From positions 1-64,000 of the forward strand of contig CANRHH010000011.1 of the NCBI GenBank assembly GCA_947630375.1: a stretch of DNA of 64,000 bases, written 5' to 3'. The notes beneath the pieces were generated by a model. The model saw only the letters and a program-made list of their open reading frames with translations, was not told the origin of the DNA and searched no databases. Positions 25,558 through 32,865 of this stretch are shown here, piece after piece (positions within the stretch are counted from its first letter, which is position 1; every line of letters begins with the position of its first letter). This DNA comes from an uncultured Oscillospiraceae bacterium (GTDB taxonomy: Bacteria > Bacillota > Clostridia > Oscillospirales > Oscillospiraceae). Position numbers and translations under genes: made by a program.

Positions 25558-26691
25558 TCACGGCTGACCAGCGGGCAGGCTGACCAGGAAGCAGATGCCG
25601 CTGTCCGTATTCTCCGCGCCGATGGTCCCGCCGTGGAGCAGGACGATCTCCCGGGCAATGGCCAGGCCCAGGCCCGCGCCGCCCTCGTTGGCCGCGCCGG
25701 CGCCCTCGCCCCGGTAGAACTGCTCAAAGAGCCGGTCCAGCCTGGTCTGCGGGATGGGCTTGCAGGTGTTGGCAAAGCGCAGCTCCACCGTGTCCCCTGC
25801 CGTGCGGGCCGAGACACGGATGGCGCTGCCCGCTTCGCTATAGAACAGGGCGTTTTTCAGCAGATTGTTGAACACGCGGGCCAGCTTCTCCGCGTCGCCC
25901 CAGACCCGCAGATCCTCGTCCATCTCGATGAGGACCTGTTTTTCCCCTTGCCGCAGCAGGGGATAATGCTCCTCCCGCAGCTCCTGGAGCATCCCATACA
26001 GGTCGATCCAGCCTTTGTTCAGCTCGATCTCCCGCATGTTGTAGCGGGTGATCTCGAACATCTCGTTGATCATCCCATCCAGCTCCCGGGTCTTGGCCAG
26101 GGCGATCCGGGTATATTTCTCCCGCTCCGGGGCCGAGAGCTCCGGATTTCCGTCCAGCAGAGTCAGATAGCCCAGCACAGAGGTCAGCGGGGTCTTGATA
26201 TCGTGGGCGGAATAGATGAGCAGATCGTTTTTCCGCCGCTCCGCCTGCTTTTCCTCCCCCGCTTTTCGCTCCAGGCGCTGCTGGAGCTTCAGCATCCGGT
26301 TCTCCACATATTCCAGCTCCGGCGGCAGCCTGGGCTCGGCGTGGCTGTCCACCGCCAGCCGGTCGATGGCGTCCGCGATCTGGTCAAAATACCGGGTCAG
26401 GGACTTCATCACCACAAAGAAAAAGGCCAGAAACAGCGCCAGTACCGCCAGGGCAAACAAAGTCTCTATGTTGTTGCGGACCAGATACTGATAGGCCATC
26501 ATAGACCCGTAGTCATCCAGGCGCAGGACGGAACCGATGTAGTGCGTGATGGAATCCGCCAAACTGCCCCGGGTGAGGTTTCTGGCCAGCAATACCGTGA
26601 GAAAGGCGGCCAGCGCGATCCCAGCCAGCTTCAGCAGGATCTTGACCCACAGTCCCGCGTAACTGCGGCGCTTTTCGCTCTTAGCTCTCAA
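25558..26691 (-). CDS. VanS-like sensor histidine kinase
   Basis: A 377-residue kinase with two helices (about 14-38 and 78-98) around a short outside loop of about 40 residues. A HAMP-like linker and coiled coil (about 110-150) lead to the His box YSAHDIKTPLTSVLGYL. The N box NNLLKNALFYS, FANTCKPIP and GLGLAIAREIV complete the ATPase domain. Sequence style is that of VanS and related Firmicute kinases. It starts at TTG, 11 bp inside the regulator gene, with GGGGTGGGG at proper spacing. No van resistance genes are nearby, so this is a general envelope sensor rather than evidence of glycopeptide resistance. Confidence 0.88.
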   Translation of the reverse strand: MRAKSEKRRSYAGLWVKILLKLAGIALAAFLTVLLARNLTRGSLADSITHYIGSVLRLDDYGSMMAYQYLVRNNIETLFALAVLALFLAFFFVVMKSLTRYFDQIADAIDRLAVDSHAEPRLPPELEYVENRMLKLQQRLERKAGEEKQAERRKNDLLIYSAHDIKTPLTSVLGYLTLLDGNPELSAPEREKYTRIALAKTRELDGMINEMFEITRYNMREIELNKGWIDLYGMLQELREEHYPLLRQGEKQVLIEMDEDLRVWGDAEKLARVFNNLLKNALFYSEAGSAIRVSARTAGDTVELRFANTCKPIPQTRLDRLFEQFYRGEGAGAANEGGAGLGLAIAREIVLLHGGTIGAENTDSGICFLVSLPAGQP

Positions 26692-27373
26692 TTTTATACC
26701 CCACCCCCCAGACCGTTTTGATGATCCTGGGCTTTTCCAGGCTGTCCCCCATCTTTTCCCTCAGATGCCGGATATGGACAGGGATAGGGTTAGTCTTTTT
26801 GTTATAGTACGCCTCGTTCCAGATCTCGTGGAACAGCTCTTCGGCGCTTACGGCGCCGCCATGCCGCTGGCAGAGCACCCGGAGAATGGCAAACTCCGTA
26901 GGCGTCAGCTCCAGGGGCCGGTCCTCTAAATAGCAGCGGTGGGAGGTCAGGTCCAGACACAGGCCCGCCGCGGTGAGCAGCCGGTCACTCTCCGGTGAGC
27001 TGTTATACTTTGTATATCGCCGAAGCTGGGCCTTCACCCGGGCCACCAGCTCCACCGGGTCAAAGGGCTTGGTCACATAGTCGTCCGCTCCCAAGGCCAG
27101 GCCGTTGATCTTGTCGATGGAGGCGATGCGGGAGGTCAGCAGGATGATGGGAAAGGTATACTTCTCCCGGAGTTTCCGGCAGAGAGAAAAGCCGTCCATC
27201 TCCGGCAGCATCACGTCCAGGATAGCCAGGTTCGGCTCCTCCCCGGCCAGCAGCGCCAGCGCCTCCTCGGCGCTGTAGCCCTTCAGGACGCCGAATCCCT
27301 CTGCCTGGAGCGACAGCTCCAACAGATCGGCGATCTCTTTTTCGTCGTCTACGACCAGGATCTTGTTTTCCAT
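26681..27373 (-). CDS. VanR-like OmpR-family response regulator
   Basis: A 230-residue regulator. Receiver domain: DDEKEIADLLEL near the start, phosphoacceptor in LAILDVMLPEMDG (about 51), Lys in DDYVTKPFDP (about 101). The winged helix (about 130-228) ends VWGVGYKI. ATG at 27373 has AAGGGGAG eight bases upstream; a GTG at 27382 is less well placed. It overlaps the kinase gene and forms a two-gene operon ending at 25512-25540. Confidence 0.92.
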   Translation of the reverse strand: MENKILVVDDEKEIADLLELSLQAEGFGVLKGYSAEEALALLAGEEPNLAILDVMLPEMDGFSLCRKLREKYTFPIILLTSRIASIDKINGLALGADDYVTKPFDPVELVARVKAQLRRYTKYNSSPESDRLLTAAGLCLDLTSHRCYLEDRPLELTPTEFAILRVLCQRHGGAVSAEELFHEIWNEAYYNKKTNPIPVHIRHLREKMGDSLEKPRIIKTVWGVGYKIES

Positions 27374-27395
27374 ACACAGCACTCCCCTTTTTCCC

Positions 27396-27451
27396 AGTAT
27401 ACAGGAAAAGTCCCCGGAAAACTTTGTTTTTTCTTAAAGAAAATCTTAAGA
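27396..27451 (-). promoter_or_regulatory. VanR-like promoter with tandem palindromes
   Basis: Minus-strand TATACT (27396-27401) has no good -35 box. Immediately upstream of the -35 position lie two near-identical dyads, TTCTTAAAGAA (27431-27441) and TCTTAAGA (27444-27451), spaced about one helical turn. This is the usual layout for an OmpR-type activator dimer driving its own gene. Confidence 0.6.
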
Positions 27452-27469
27452 AAACTTCAGATTTGCCGG

Positions 27470-27703
27470 TCAGTAGACCTTTTTCAGCTCCTCCGGTTTC
27501 ACGCCGTAGGCCCGGCAGAAGGCCTCCAGCTCCGCCCGGTCCCGGATCAGCTCCACCTCCCGCAGGCGGCCCGTGGCCCGATGGCGCAGACAGGCGGTCT
27601 GCTCTCCGGTGCAGATGCTCACGCGCAGCACCGGCTCGTACTCCTCCAGAGAGGCCGCCGGGAAAACCGGCTGCTTCTTCTTATGTCCTGTGAAGAGACC
27701 CAT
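27470..27703 (-). CDS. Small cytoplasmic protein of unknown function
   Basis: A 77-residue protein beginning MGLFTGHKKKQP after a good AAAGGAG. It has one short strand-rich block with CTGEQTACLRHRATGRLREV and a helical C-terminus ending EELKKVY. There is no signal peptide or membrane helix. It is not assigned to a family. It lies on the same strand between the LprI-like lipoprotein and the VanR-like gene. Clean SD, normal composition and a plausible fold suggest a real gene. Confidence 0.65.
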   Translation of the reverse strand: MGLFTGHKKKQPVFPAASLEEYEPVLRVSICTGEQTACLRHRATGRLREVELIRDRAELEAFCRAYGVKPEELKKVY

Positions 27704-27812
27704 AACGGCTCCTTTCCCGCTCTCGCGTCCCCGGTCCATTTCTGATCCACCGGCGGCAAGTTCTTTTTCAAGCAGATCCGCATCCTGCGCTCAGCGCCGG
27801 ATGCCGGCCGCG

Positions 27813-28877
27813 TCAGCGGCTTTGGAAATAGTCCAGCAGCTCATTGAGCCGGTCCTTCGTGTACTCTGTCGCCACCGTGGACCCGGCCAGGCCCGCCAGG
27901 CTGCCGCCCTCCAGCGCACCGGTCTCGGCCTGAACGGCCGCCTCCTTTTCCCGGATCCAGTCCAGCTGCTCCCGGGTCAGCGTCTCCATTTCCTCCCGGG
28001 GCAGATGCTCCTTCAGCGTCTGCCAGAACCGGTTCAGCGCCCCGTCCCAGACCTGATAGAGCGCCTGCCCGGCCTCGTTCATGTCCGCCTGGGTCGCCGC
28101 CTGGGCCAGCTGCTCCTCGAAGGGGACAGCCTCCGCCGCCGCCTCGTCGATCACCAGCTCCAGCGCCAGGGCCGGGTCAAAGGCGGCCTCGGTGGGCGCC
28201 GGCTCAATGGCGTCTTCCCGGTAGCTGGAAAAGCCGTTCTCCTCCTGCACGTTATAAAGCCCGTAGCCGGGCAGTTCCGTGATTTCCTCCTCATACAGAC
28301 CGTAGGCACTGCGCACCCAGTTGAGATACATCTCCGGCAGCTCCGCTACCGGCGCGCCGGGGAGGTAGAGCAGCAGTTCCTCCGCCCCGTCCAGTCCGTA
28401 GGCGGAGGGCGTGTATTCATAGAGAGTGCCGGCAATGATCTCCTGCCGGTCCCCCTGTGGGTAGCTGATGTCCGCGATCCGGAAGGAGAAGGTATAGTCG
28501 TTGACCTGCTCCGGCTGGGTGAAATGGCCCTCAAAGTCGCTGGTGATCAGCACGCCGCTGGGGTGCTCCTCGGTGATGTCCCCCATTTCGCTGTCCTGAA
28601 AACGGCCGTCAAAGCTGCCGCCGGCGTGGATGTGCAGCTCGGTGAACCAGCCGCCGGCGCCGCTGGAAAAGATAAAGTCCCAGCCCTCTAACTGGGCAAA
28701 GTCAAATTCCGGCTCCGCCGCAGGTTCTTCCGCCGGGGCGTTTTCCTCCCCGGATGTCCCGCCGCCGACCACGATCACCCCGGCCTCCGGCGTCTCCTCC
28801 GGCTCTCCGCCCGGTCCGCCGCAGCCGGAGAGCAGCGCCGCCGCCAGAAACAGTGCCAAAATATGCTGTTTTTTCAT
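27813..28877 (-). CDS. Lipoprotein with C-terminal LprI/DUF1311-like domain
   Basis: A 354-residue lipoprotein: short signal peptide and lipobox ALLSGC (about residue 19), then a Pro/Glu-rich linker. A central domain (about 55-230) of unknown family is rich in acidic and aromatic residues. The C-terminal 110 residues match the pattern of LprI/DUF1311 proteins (DMNEAGQALYQVWDGALNRF, then TLTREQLDWIREKEAAV and TKDRLNEL). The ATG at 28877 has AGAGG eight bases upstream; a GTG three codons earlier overlaps that SD. LprI-type domains have been linked to lysozyme inhibition; whether this one does so is inference. Confidence 0.78.
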   Translation of the reverse strand: MKKQHILALFLAAALLSGCGGPGGEPEETPEAGVIVVGGGTSGEENAPAEEPAAEPEFDFAQLEGWDFIFSSGAGGWFTELHIHAGGSFDGRFQDSEMGDITEEHPSGVLITSDFEGHFTQPEQVNDYTFSFRIADISYPQGDRQEIIAGTLYEYTPSAYGLDGAEELLLYLPGAPVAELPEMYLNWVRSAYGLYEEEITELPGYGLYNVQEENGFSSYREDAIEPAPTEAAFDPALALELVIDEAAAEAVPFEEQLAQAATQADMNEAGQALYQVWDGALNRFWQTLKEHLPREEMETLTREQLDWIREKEAAVQAETGALEGGSLAGLAGSTVATEYTKDRLNELLDYFQSR

Positions 28878-28888
28878 TCTTTTCACCT

Positions 28889-29713
28889 CTACCCTTTCTT
28901 TCCCAATTGGTCCAAATATTTGACGGCGGAAAGGGCGGCCATGTTCCCTTCCCCTACCGCTTTTGCCAGCTGATAGGGTTTGCCGGTGCAGTCCCCGGCG
29001 GCAAAGACCCCGGGCACCGGGGTGGCCATGCGCCGGTCGGTGACGATACCGCCGTTTTCATAGGCCAGCCCCGGCACCAGCCGGGAGACGGACACCGTGT
29101 CCTTGATGATGAACACCCCGTCCACCGGATGCTCTTCTCCCTTGTATACCAAAGCCCGGGCCCGGGCCTCTCCTAAGATCTCATAGGGGCCGTTTTCTTC
29201 AAAGCGCAGGACCTTGCAGCCGATGCTCTCCAGAAAATCCCCGTCCCGCCGGGCCTCTTCTCCGCCGCCCACCACGGCCACGGTTTTGCCCCGGTAGAGC
29301 ATCCCGTCGCAGGTGGCGCAATAGCTGACGCCCTTTCCCAGCAGCTCCGCCTCGCCTAGGTAGAGCTTTTCCCGGGTAATGCCCGCCGCGAGAATGACGG
29401 CCCTGGCGGTGTAAAAATCGTTCTCCACGGCCACGCCGAAGCTGCCTCCCATGGGCAGCACCGACAGGGCCCGGCCGGAGATCAGCTCAGCGCCGCTCTC
29501 CTCCAGCTGCCGCCGGAAGAGCAGAGAGAGTTCCTTCCCCGTGAGAGAGGGCAGCCCCGGATAATTGGTGACAGCCTCAGCCTTATACAGGCTCTCCGTC
29601 TCCGGCGGATTGGCCGCCACGGCCACCGTTTTCCCCCGGTTCAGGCAGGTCAACGCCGCCGAGGTCCCCGCCGCGCCGCCGCCGATGATGAAAATGTCAT
29701 AGTTTCCCGCCAT
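28889..29713 (-). CDS. Thioredoxin reductase-like flavoprotein
   Basis: A 274-residue FAD/NAD(P) disulfide oxidoreductase. The FAD motif IIGGGAAGTSAAL is at the N-terminus, the redox pair CATC lies near residues 131-134 in SYCATCDGMLY, the NAD(P) motif VVGGGEEARRDG follows, and the second FAD motif VFAAGDCTG is near 245. At 274 residues it is shorter than typical TrxB (about 310). No thioredoxin gene is adjacent. It may reduce thioredoxin or a glutaredoxin-like partner. ATG at 29713 has AAAGGAG nine bases upstream; a longer frame to 29770 lacks support. It is divergent from glnS and lies 11 bp before the lipoprotein gene. Confidence 0.88.
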   Translation of the reverse strand: MAGNYDIFIIGGGAAGTSAALTCLNRGKTVAVAANPPETESLYKAEAVTNYPGLPSLTGKELSLLFRRQLEESGAELISGRALSVLPMGGSFGVAVENDFYTARAVILAAGITREKLYLGEAELLGKGVSYCATCDGMLYRGKTVAVVGGGEEARRDGDFLESIGCKVLRFEENGPYEILGEARARALVYKGEEHPVDGVFIIKDTVSVSRLVPGLAYENGGIVTDRRMATPVPGVFAAGDCTGKPYQLAKAVGEGNMAALSAVKYLDQLGKKG

Positions 29714-29755
29714 GTTGCCACGCTCCTTTTCTCTTTTCAGTCTAACACTTTTTGG

Positions 29756-29784
29756 TTGTAATTGCCACACAAATCGTTTATAAT
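29756..29784 (+). promoter_or_regulatory. Promoter of glnS
   Basis: TTGTAA (29756-29761), 17-bp spacer and TATAAT (29779-29784). The leader is only about 30 bases, leaving no room for a T-box riboswitch. Confidence 0.75.
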
Positions 29785-29820
29785 GTTGGCGTATTTTTCA
29801 GGCAGAAAGGTTGAGAGACA

Positions 29821-31506
29821 ATGGAAGACAACGCCAGAAATTTTATTGACGCCTTTGTACAGGAGGACATCGCCGAGGGCGGCCGCTTTGCCGGCCGGCA
29901 GGTGCACACCCGGTTCCCGCCGGAGCCCAACGGCTATCTGCACATCGGCCACTGCAAGGCCCTCACCATCGACTTCGGCACCGCCGAGCGCTTTGGGGGC
30001 ATCTGCAACCTGCGTATGGACGACACCAACCCCGCCAAAGAGGATACCGAGTTCGTGGAGGCCATCATGGAGGATATCCACTGGCTGGGCTTTGACTGGG
30101 GGGACCGGTTTTTCTACGGCTCGGATTATTTTGAGCAGACCTATCAGTACGCCCTGGAGCTGATCCGCAAGGGCTTGGCCTACGTCTGTGAGCTGACCCC
30201 GGAGCAGTTCAAGGAGTACCGGGGGGACACGACCCACCCCGCCGTCAGCCCCTGGCGGGACCGGCCCATCGAGGAGAATCTGGACCTGTTCCAGCGGATG
30301 AGAAACGGCGAATTTCCCGAGGGCAAATACACCCTCCGGGCCAAGATCGACCTGGCCAGCGGCAACTTCAACATGCGCGACCCGGTGCTTTACCGCATCC
30401 GCTATATCGAGCACCACCGGCAGGGCACCAAATGGTGCATCTTCCCCATGTACGACTTTGCCCACCCCATTCAGGACGCCCTGGAGGGCATCACCCACTC
30501 CCTGTGCTCTCTGGAGTATGAGGCCCACCGGCCCCTGTACGACTGGGTGGTCTCCAACGTGTCCATCCCCGGGGACAAGCCCCGCCAGATCGAGTTTGCC
30601 CGCCTGGGCATCAACTATACCGTCATGTCCAAGCGGAAGCTCCGCCGCCTGGTGGAGGAGGGCACCGTCTCCGGCTGGGACGACCCCCGGATGCCCACCC
30701 TCTGCGGCCTGCGCCGCCGGGGCTACACCTCCGCCTCCATCCGGGTCTTCTGTGAGCGCATCGGCGTGGCCAAGGTGGACTCCACGGTGGACATGGCCCT
30801 GCTGGAGAGCTGCCTGCGGGACGATCTGAACCAGAACGCCCGGCGGGTCATGGCGGTGCTGCACCCGGTAAAGCTCACCGTCACCAACTACCCCGAGGGC
30901 CAGAGCGAGCTGCTCACCGTGGAGAACAACCCCCTCAGGCCGGAGGACGGCAGCCGACAGGTCAGCTTCTCCCGGCATCTGTATATCGAGGCGGAGGACT
31001 TTATGGAGGTCCCCGTGCCCAAGTACAAGCGGATGCACCCGGGCTATGAGGTGCGCCTGAAGGGCGCGTACCTGGTCACCTGCACCGGCTGCGTCAAGGA
31101 CGAGGCCGGGAACGTGACCGAGGTCCTCTGCGAGTATGACCCGGCCAGCCGGGGCGGGGACCCGGCGGACGGCCGCAAGGTCAAGGGCGCCACGCTCCAC
31201 TGGGTGGACGCCGCCAACTGCGCGGATGCCGAGGTCCGGCTCTACAGCGGCCTGTTCTCTGACCCGGAGCCCGACGGCCCGGACAAGGACTTTATGGAAT
31301 GCCTGAACCCGGACAGTCTCCAGGTCCTCACCGGCTGCAAGGTGGAGGCCAGCCTGGCCGGTGTCCCCATGCCGGAGAAAGGCAAGAACTCCACCGGATA
31401 CCAGTTCATGCGCCAGGGCTACTTCTGCCTGGACAACCGGGACGCTGCCCCCGGCCACCTGGTGTTCAACCGGGCTGTGGCCCTGAAGGACAGCTTCGGA
31501 AAATAA
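29821..31506 (+). CDS. glnS: Glutaminyl-tRNA synthetase
   Basis: A 561-residue class I synthetase that charges tRNA-Gln. The HIGH motif is GYLHIGHCKA (near residue 40) after RFPPEPNG; the KMSKS motif is VMSKRKL (near 268). The C-terminal beta-barrel anticodon-binding region is complete. Length fits bacterial GlnRS. The last 165 bp, codon 508 to stop, recur at 32643-32807 with five substitutions. A promoter with TATAAT lies close upstream and a terminator follows. Confidence 0.97.
   Translation: MEDNARNFIDAFVQEDIAEGGRFAGRQVHTRFPPEPNGYLHIGHCKALTIDFGTAERFGGICNLRMDDTNPAKEDTEFVEAIMEDIHWLGFDWGDRFFYGSDYFEQTYQYALELIRKGLAYVCELTPEQFKEYRGDTTHPAVSPWRDRPIEENLDLFQRMRNGEFPEGKYTLRAKIDLASGNFNMRDPVLYRIRYIEHHRQGTKWCIFPMYDFAHPIQDALEGITHSLCSLEYEAHRPLYDWVVSNVSIPGDKPRQIEFARLGINYTVMSKRKLRRLVEEGTVSGWDDPRMPTLCGLRRRGYTSASIRVFCERIGVAKVDSTVDMALLESCLRDDLNQNARRVMAVLHPVKLTVTNYPEGQSELLTVENNPLRPEDGSRQVSFSRHLYIEAEDFMEVPVPKYKRMHPGYEVRLKGAYLVTCTGCVKDEAGNVTEVLCEYDPASRGGDPADGRKVKGATLHWVDAANCADAEVRLYSGLFSDPEPDGPDKDFMECLNPDSLQVLTGCKVEASLAGVPMPEKGKNSTGYQFMRQGYFCLDNRDAAPGHLVFNRAVALKDSFGK
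31342..31506 (+). repeat. glnS 3' end, copy 1 of direct repeat
   Basis: 165 bp from codon 508 of glnS to the stop codon. It is repeated in the same orientation 1301 bp downstream with five differences (about 97% identity). Confidence 0.95.
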
Positions 31507-31522
31507 AATCGTTTCTCTCCTA

Positions 31523-31546
31523 TCCCGGAGCGTTTTCGCTCCGGGA
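31523..31546 (+). terminator. Terminator after glnS
   Basis: A 10-bp perfect stem (31523-31532 with 31537-31546), TTTT loop, followed by TTTTATTTT. Confidence 0.92.
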
Positions 31547-31561
31547 TTTTTATTTTGCCTC

Positions 31562-31634
31562 TTGACAGGTGAGGAACTCCGTGGTATTTTAAAAATGACA
31601 AATATAGTTGTCATTCTGACAAGGTAATTTGTCA
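31562..31634 (+). promoter_or_regulatory. Xre gene promoter with two tandem palindromic operators
   Basis: TTGACA (31562-31567), 17-bp spacer, TATTTT (31585-31590). Two perfect dyads TGACAA-N6-TTGTCA follow at 31596-31613 and 31617-31634, with centres 21 bp apart (two helical turns). They cover the start site and the region just before the SD, a classic autorepression layout for an Xre dimer pair. Confidence 0.85.
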
Positions 31635-31649
31635 GCAAGGAGGCGTGTT

Positions 31650-31859
31650 ATGGGTCTGCGCAACCGGCTGAAGGAGCGGCGGGCCGCCCTGGGCGTGAAC
31701 CAGCAGGAGCTGGGAAGAATGGCGGGCGTCTCCCGGCAGACCATCAGCCTGATCGAGCGGGGGGACTACTCCCCTTCCGTAACGCTTGCCCTCACCCTGG
31801 CGAAGATCTGCGGGGTGACAGTGGAGGACATCTTTGTTTTAGAGGAGGATGAGACATGA
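31650..31859 (+). CDS. Xre-family helix-turn-helix regulator
   Basis: A 69-residue protein that is a single HTH_3 domain: NRLKERRAALGVNQQELGRM, then helix 3 VSRQTISLIERGDYSPSVTLAL and CGVTVEDIFV. It is of the YozG/PBSX small-regulator type, with no effector domain. Start ATG has AGGAGG six bases upstream. It overlaps the DUF3169 gene by ATGA. It likely represses its own operon through the two palindromes in front. Confidence 0.92.
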   Translation: MGLRNRLKERRAALGVNQQELGRMAGVSRQTISLIERGDYSPSVTLALTLAKICGVTVEDIFVLEEDET

Positions 31860-32617
31860 GAGAGCAGGAAGAGATCCGGCGGGCAGACCGGAAAGCGCTG
31901 CCCCGATTTTTGCTGTTTGTGCTGGCCGGGACTCTGATCGGCTTCGCAGTGGGTTTTGCAGCCACATTTTTGTTGGGCGAACAAGGCATGGAACGGCTCA
32001 TCGGCGGCATGGCGGAGGCGTCCGGGCTGTTGTCGCTGGCCGCGCCCTGGCTGCTGCTTCTCTGCGCCGCAGCGCAGCTGACCATGGGGCTGGTCCTCTG
32101 CGGCCGGGCCAAAAAGCTGATTGAAAGCTGGGACGGCGAGGCGGAGAACATGTCCGCCCGGGCGGAGCGGCTGCTGGAGTGGGAACTGACTGTCAGCGCT
32201 CTGCTGAACATTCTGTCCTTCCTGTTGTTGACCGCCCTCTATGCGGACCAGCAGTTTACAGGCTGGAAGCTGTTCGGCCTCGGAGCTTTTATCGCCCACT
32301 TGGCAATTACGGTACTGTTCCAGACCCGGACCGTGAATCTGACCAAGCGGCTCTACCCGGAGAAGAGGGCCTCCGCTCTGGACCCCCGTTTTCGGAAGAA
32401 ATGGCTGGACGACTGCGACGAGGCGGAAAAGGCCATGATCGGGGACTGCGCTTACCGGGCTTTCTCGGCGATCAACAGCCTGTGCCTGGCCCTGTGGTGT
32501 ATCCTCACGATCACCGCTCTGTTCTTGGGCACGGGGATCCTGCCGGTCTTCACGGTCTGCCTGATCTGGGCCGTGGGCCAGGTGGTATATGCCCGCCGAT
32601 CCATGAAACTGTTTTAA
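31856..32617 (+). CDS. DUF3169-family membrane protein
   Basis: A 253-residue protein with about six helices in three pairs (near 18-40, 55-82, 112-133, 140-160, 200-222 and 225-245). A conserved-looking cytoplasmic segment ([32 protein letters not shown], not a contiguous motif) sits between helices 4 and 5. This fits the DUF3169 family, often paired with a small Xre regulator as here. Function is unknown; it is not a toxin by any motif visible. It is translationally coupled to the regulator. Confidence 0.8.
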   Translation: MREQEEIRRADRKALPRFLLFVLAGTLIGFAVGFAATFLLGEQGMERLIGGMAEASGLLSLAAPWLLLLCAAAQLTMGLVLCGRAKKLIESWDGEAENMSARAERLLEWELTVSALLNILSFLLLTALYADQQFTGWKLFGLGAFIAHLAITVLFQTRTVNLTKRLYPEKRASALDPRFRKKWLDDCDEAEKAMIGDCAYRAFSAINSLCLALWCILTITALFLGTGILPVFTVCLIWAVGQVVYARRSMKLF

Positions 32618-32642
32618 AACGTCACAGGCTTTATGGTATAAA

Positions 32643-32807
32643 GTGGAGGCCGGCCTGGCCGGTGTCCCCATGCCGGAGAAGGGCAAGAACTCCACCGGGT
32701 ACCAGTTCATGCGCCAGGGCTATTTCTGCCTGGACAACCGGGACGCGGCCCCCGGCCACCTGGTGTTCAACCGGGCTGTGGCCCTGAAGGACAGCTTCGG
32801 AAAATAA
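32643..32807 (+). pseudogene. Duplicated 3' fragment of glnS (copy 2)
   Basis: The last 54 codons and stop of glnS without a start codon, promoter or SD, in the same orientation as the intact gene. Five substitutions separate it from copy 1; four are silent and one changes Ser to Gly. It begins abruptly 25 bp after the DUF3169 stop. The next hairpin (32826-32851) may be the ancestral glnS terminator. The silent bias suggests the fragment derives from another functional glnS allele rather than decay of a simple duplication. Confidence 0.9.
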
Positions 32808-32825
32808 TAAACATCCCAGACTCAG

Positions 32826-32851
32826 GCCCCGCGGCAACCGTGCCGTGGGGC
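32826..32851 (+). terminator. Hairpin after the glnS fragment
   Basis: An 11-bp stem with one G-T pair (32826-32836 with 32841-32851) followed by TTATCTTTT. It lies between the glnS fragment and the convergent anti-sigma candidate gene. Confidence 0.7.
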
Positions 32852-32865
32852 TTATCTTTTGGGTC

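Noticed and set aside
25558..27373. Glycopeptide resistance cluster
   Set aside because: Only VanRS-like regulators are present; there is no vanH, vanA or vanX, and the VanY-like gene lies 26 kb away with its own promoter.
29785..29820. T-box riboswitch for glnS
   Set aside because: The leader from the TATAAT box to the ATG is about 30 bases, far too short.
29737..31638. 633-residue minus-strand reading frame
   Set aside because: Antisense to glnS; the translation is rich in Gly, Val, His and Leu as expected from the complement of a GC-rich gene, and has no SD or family match.
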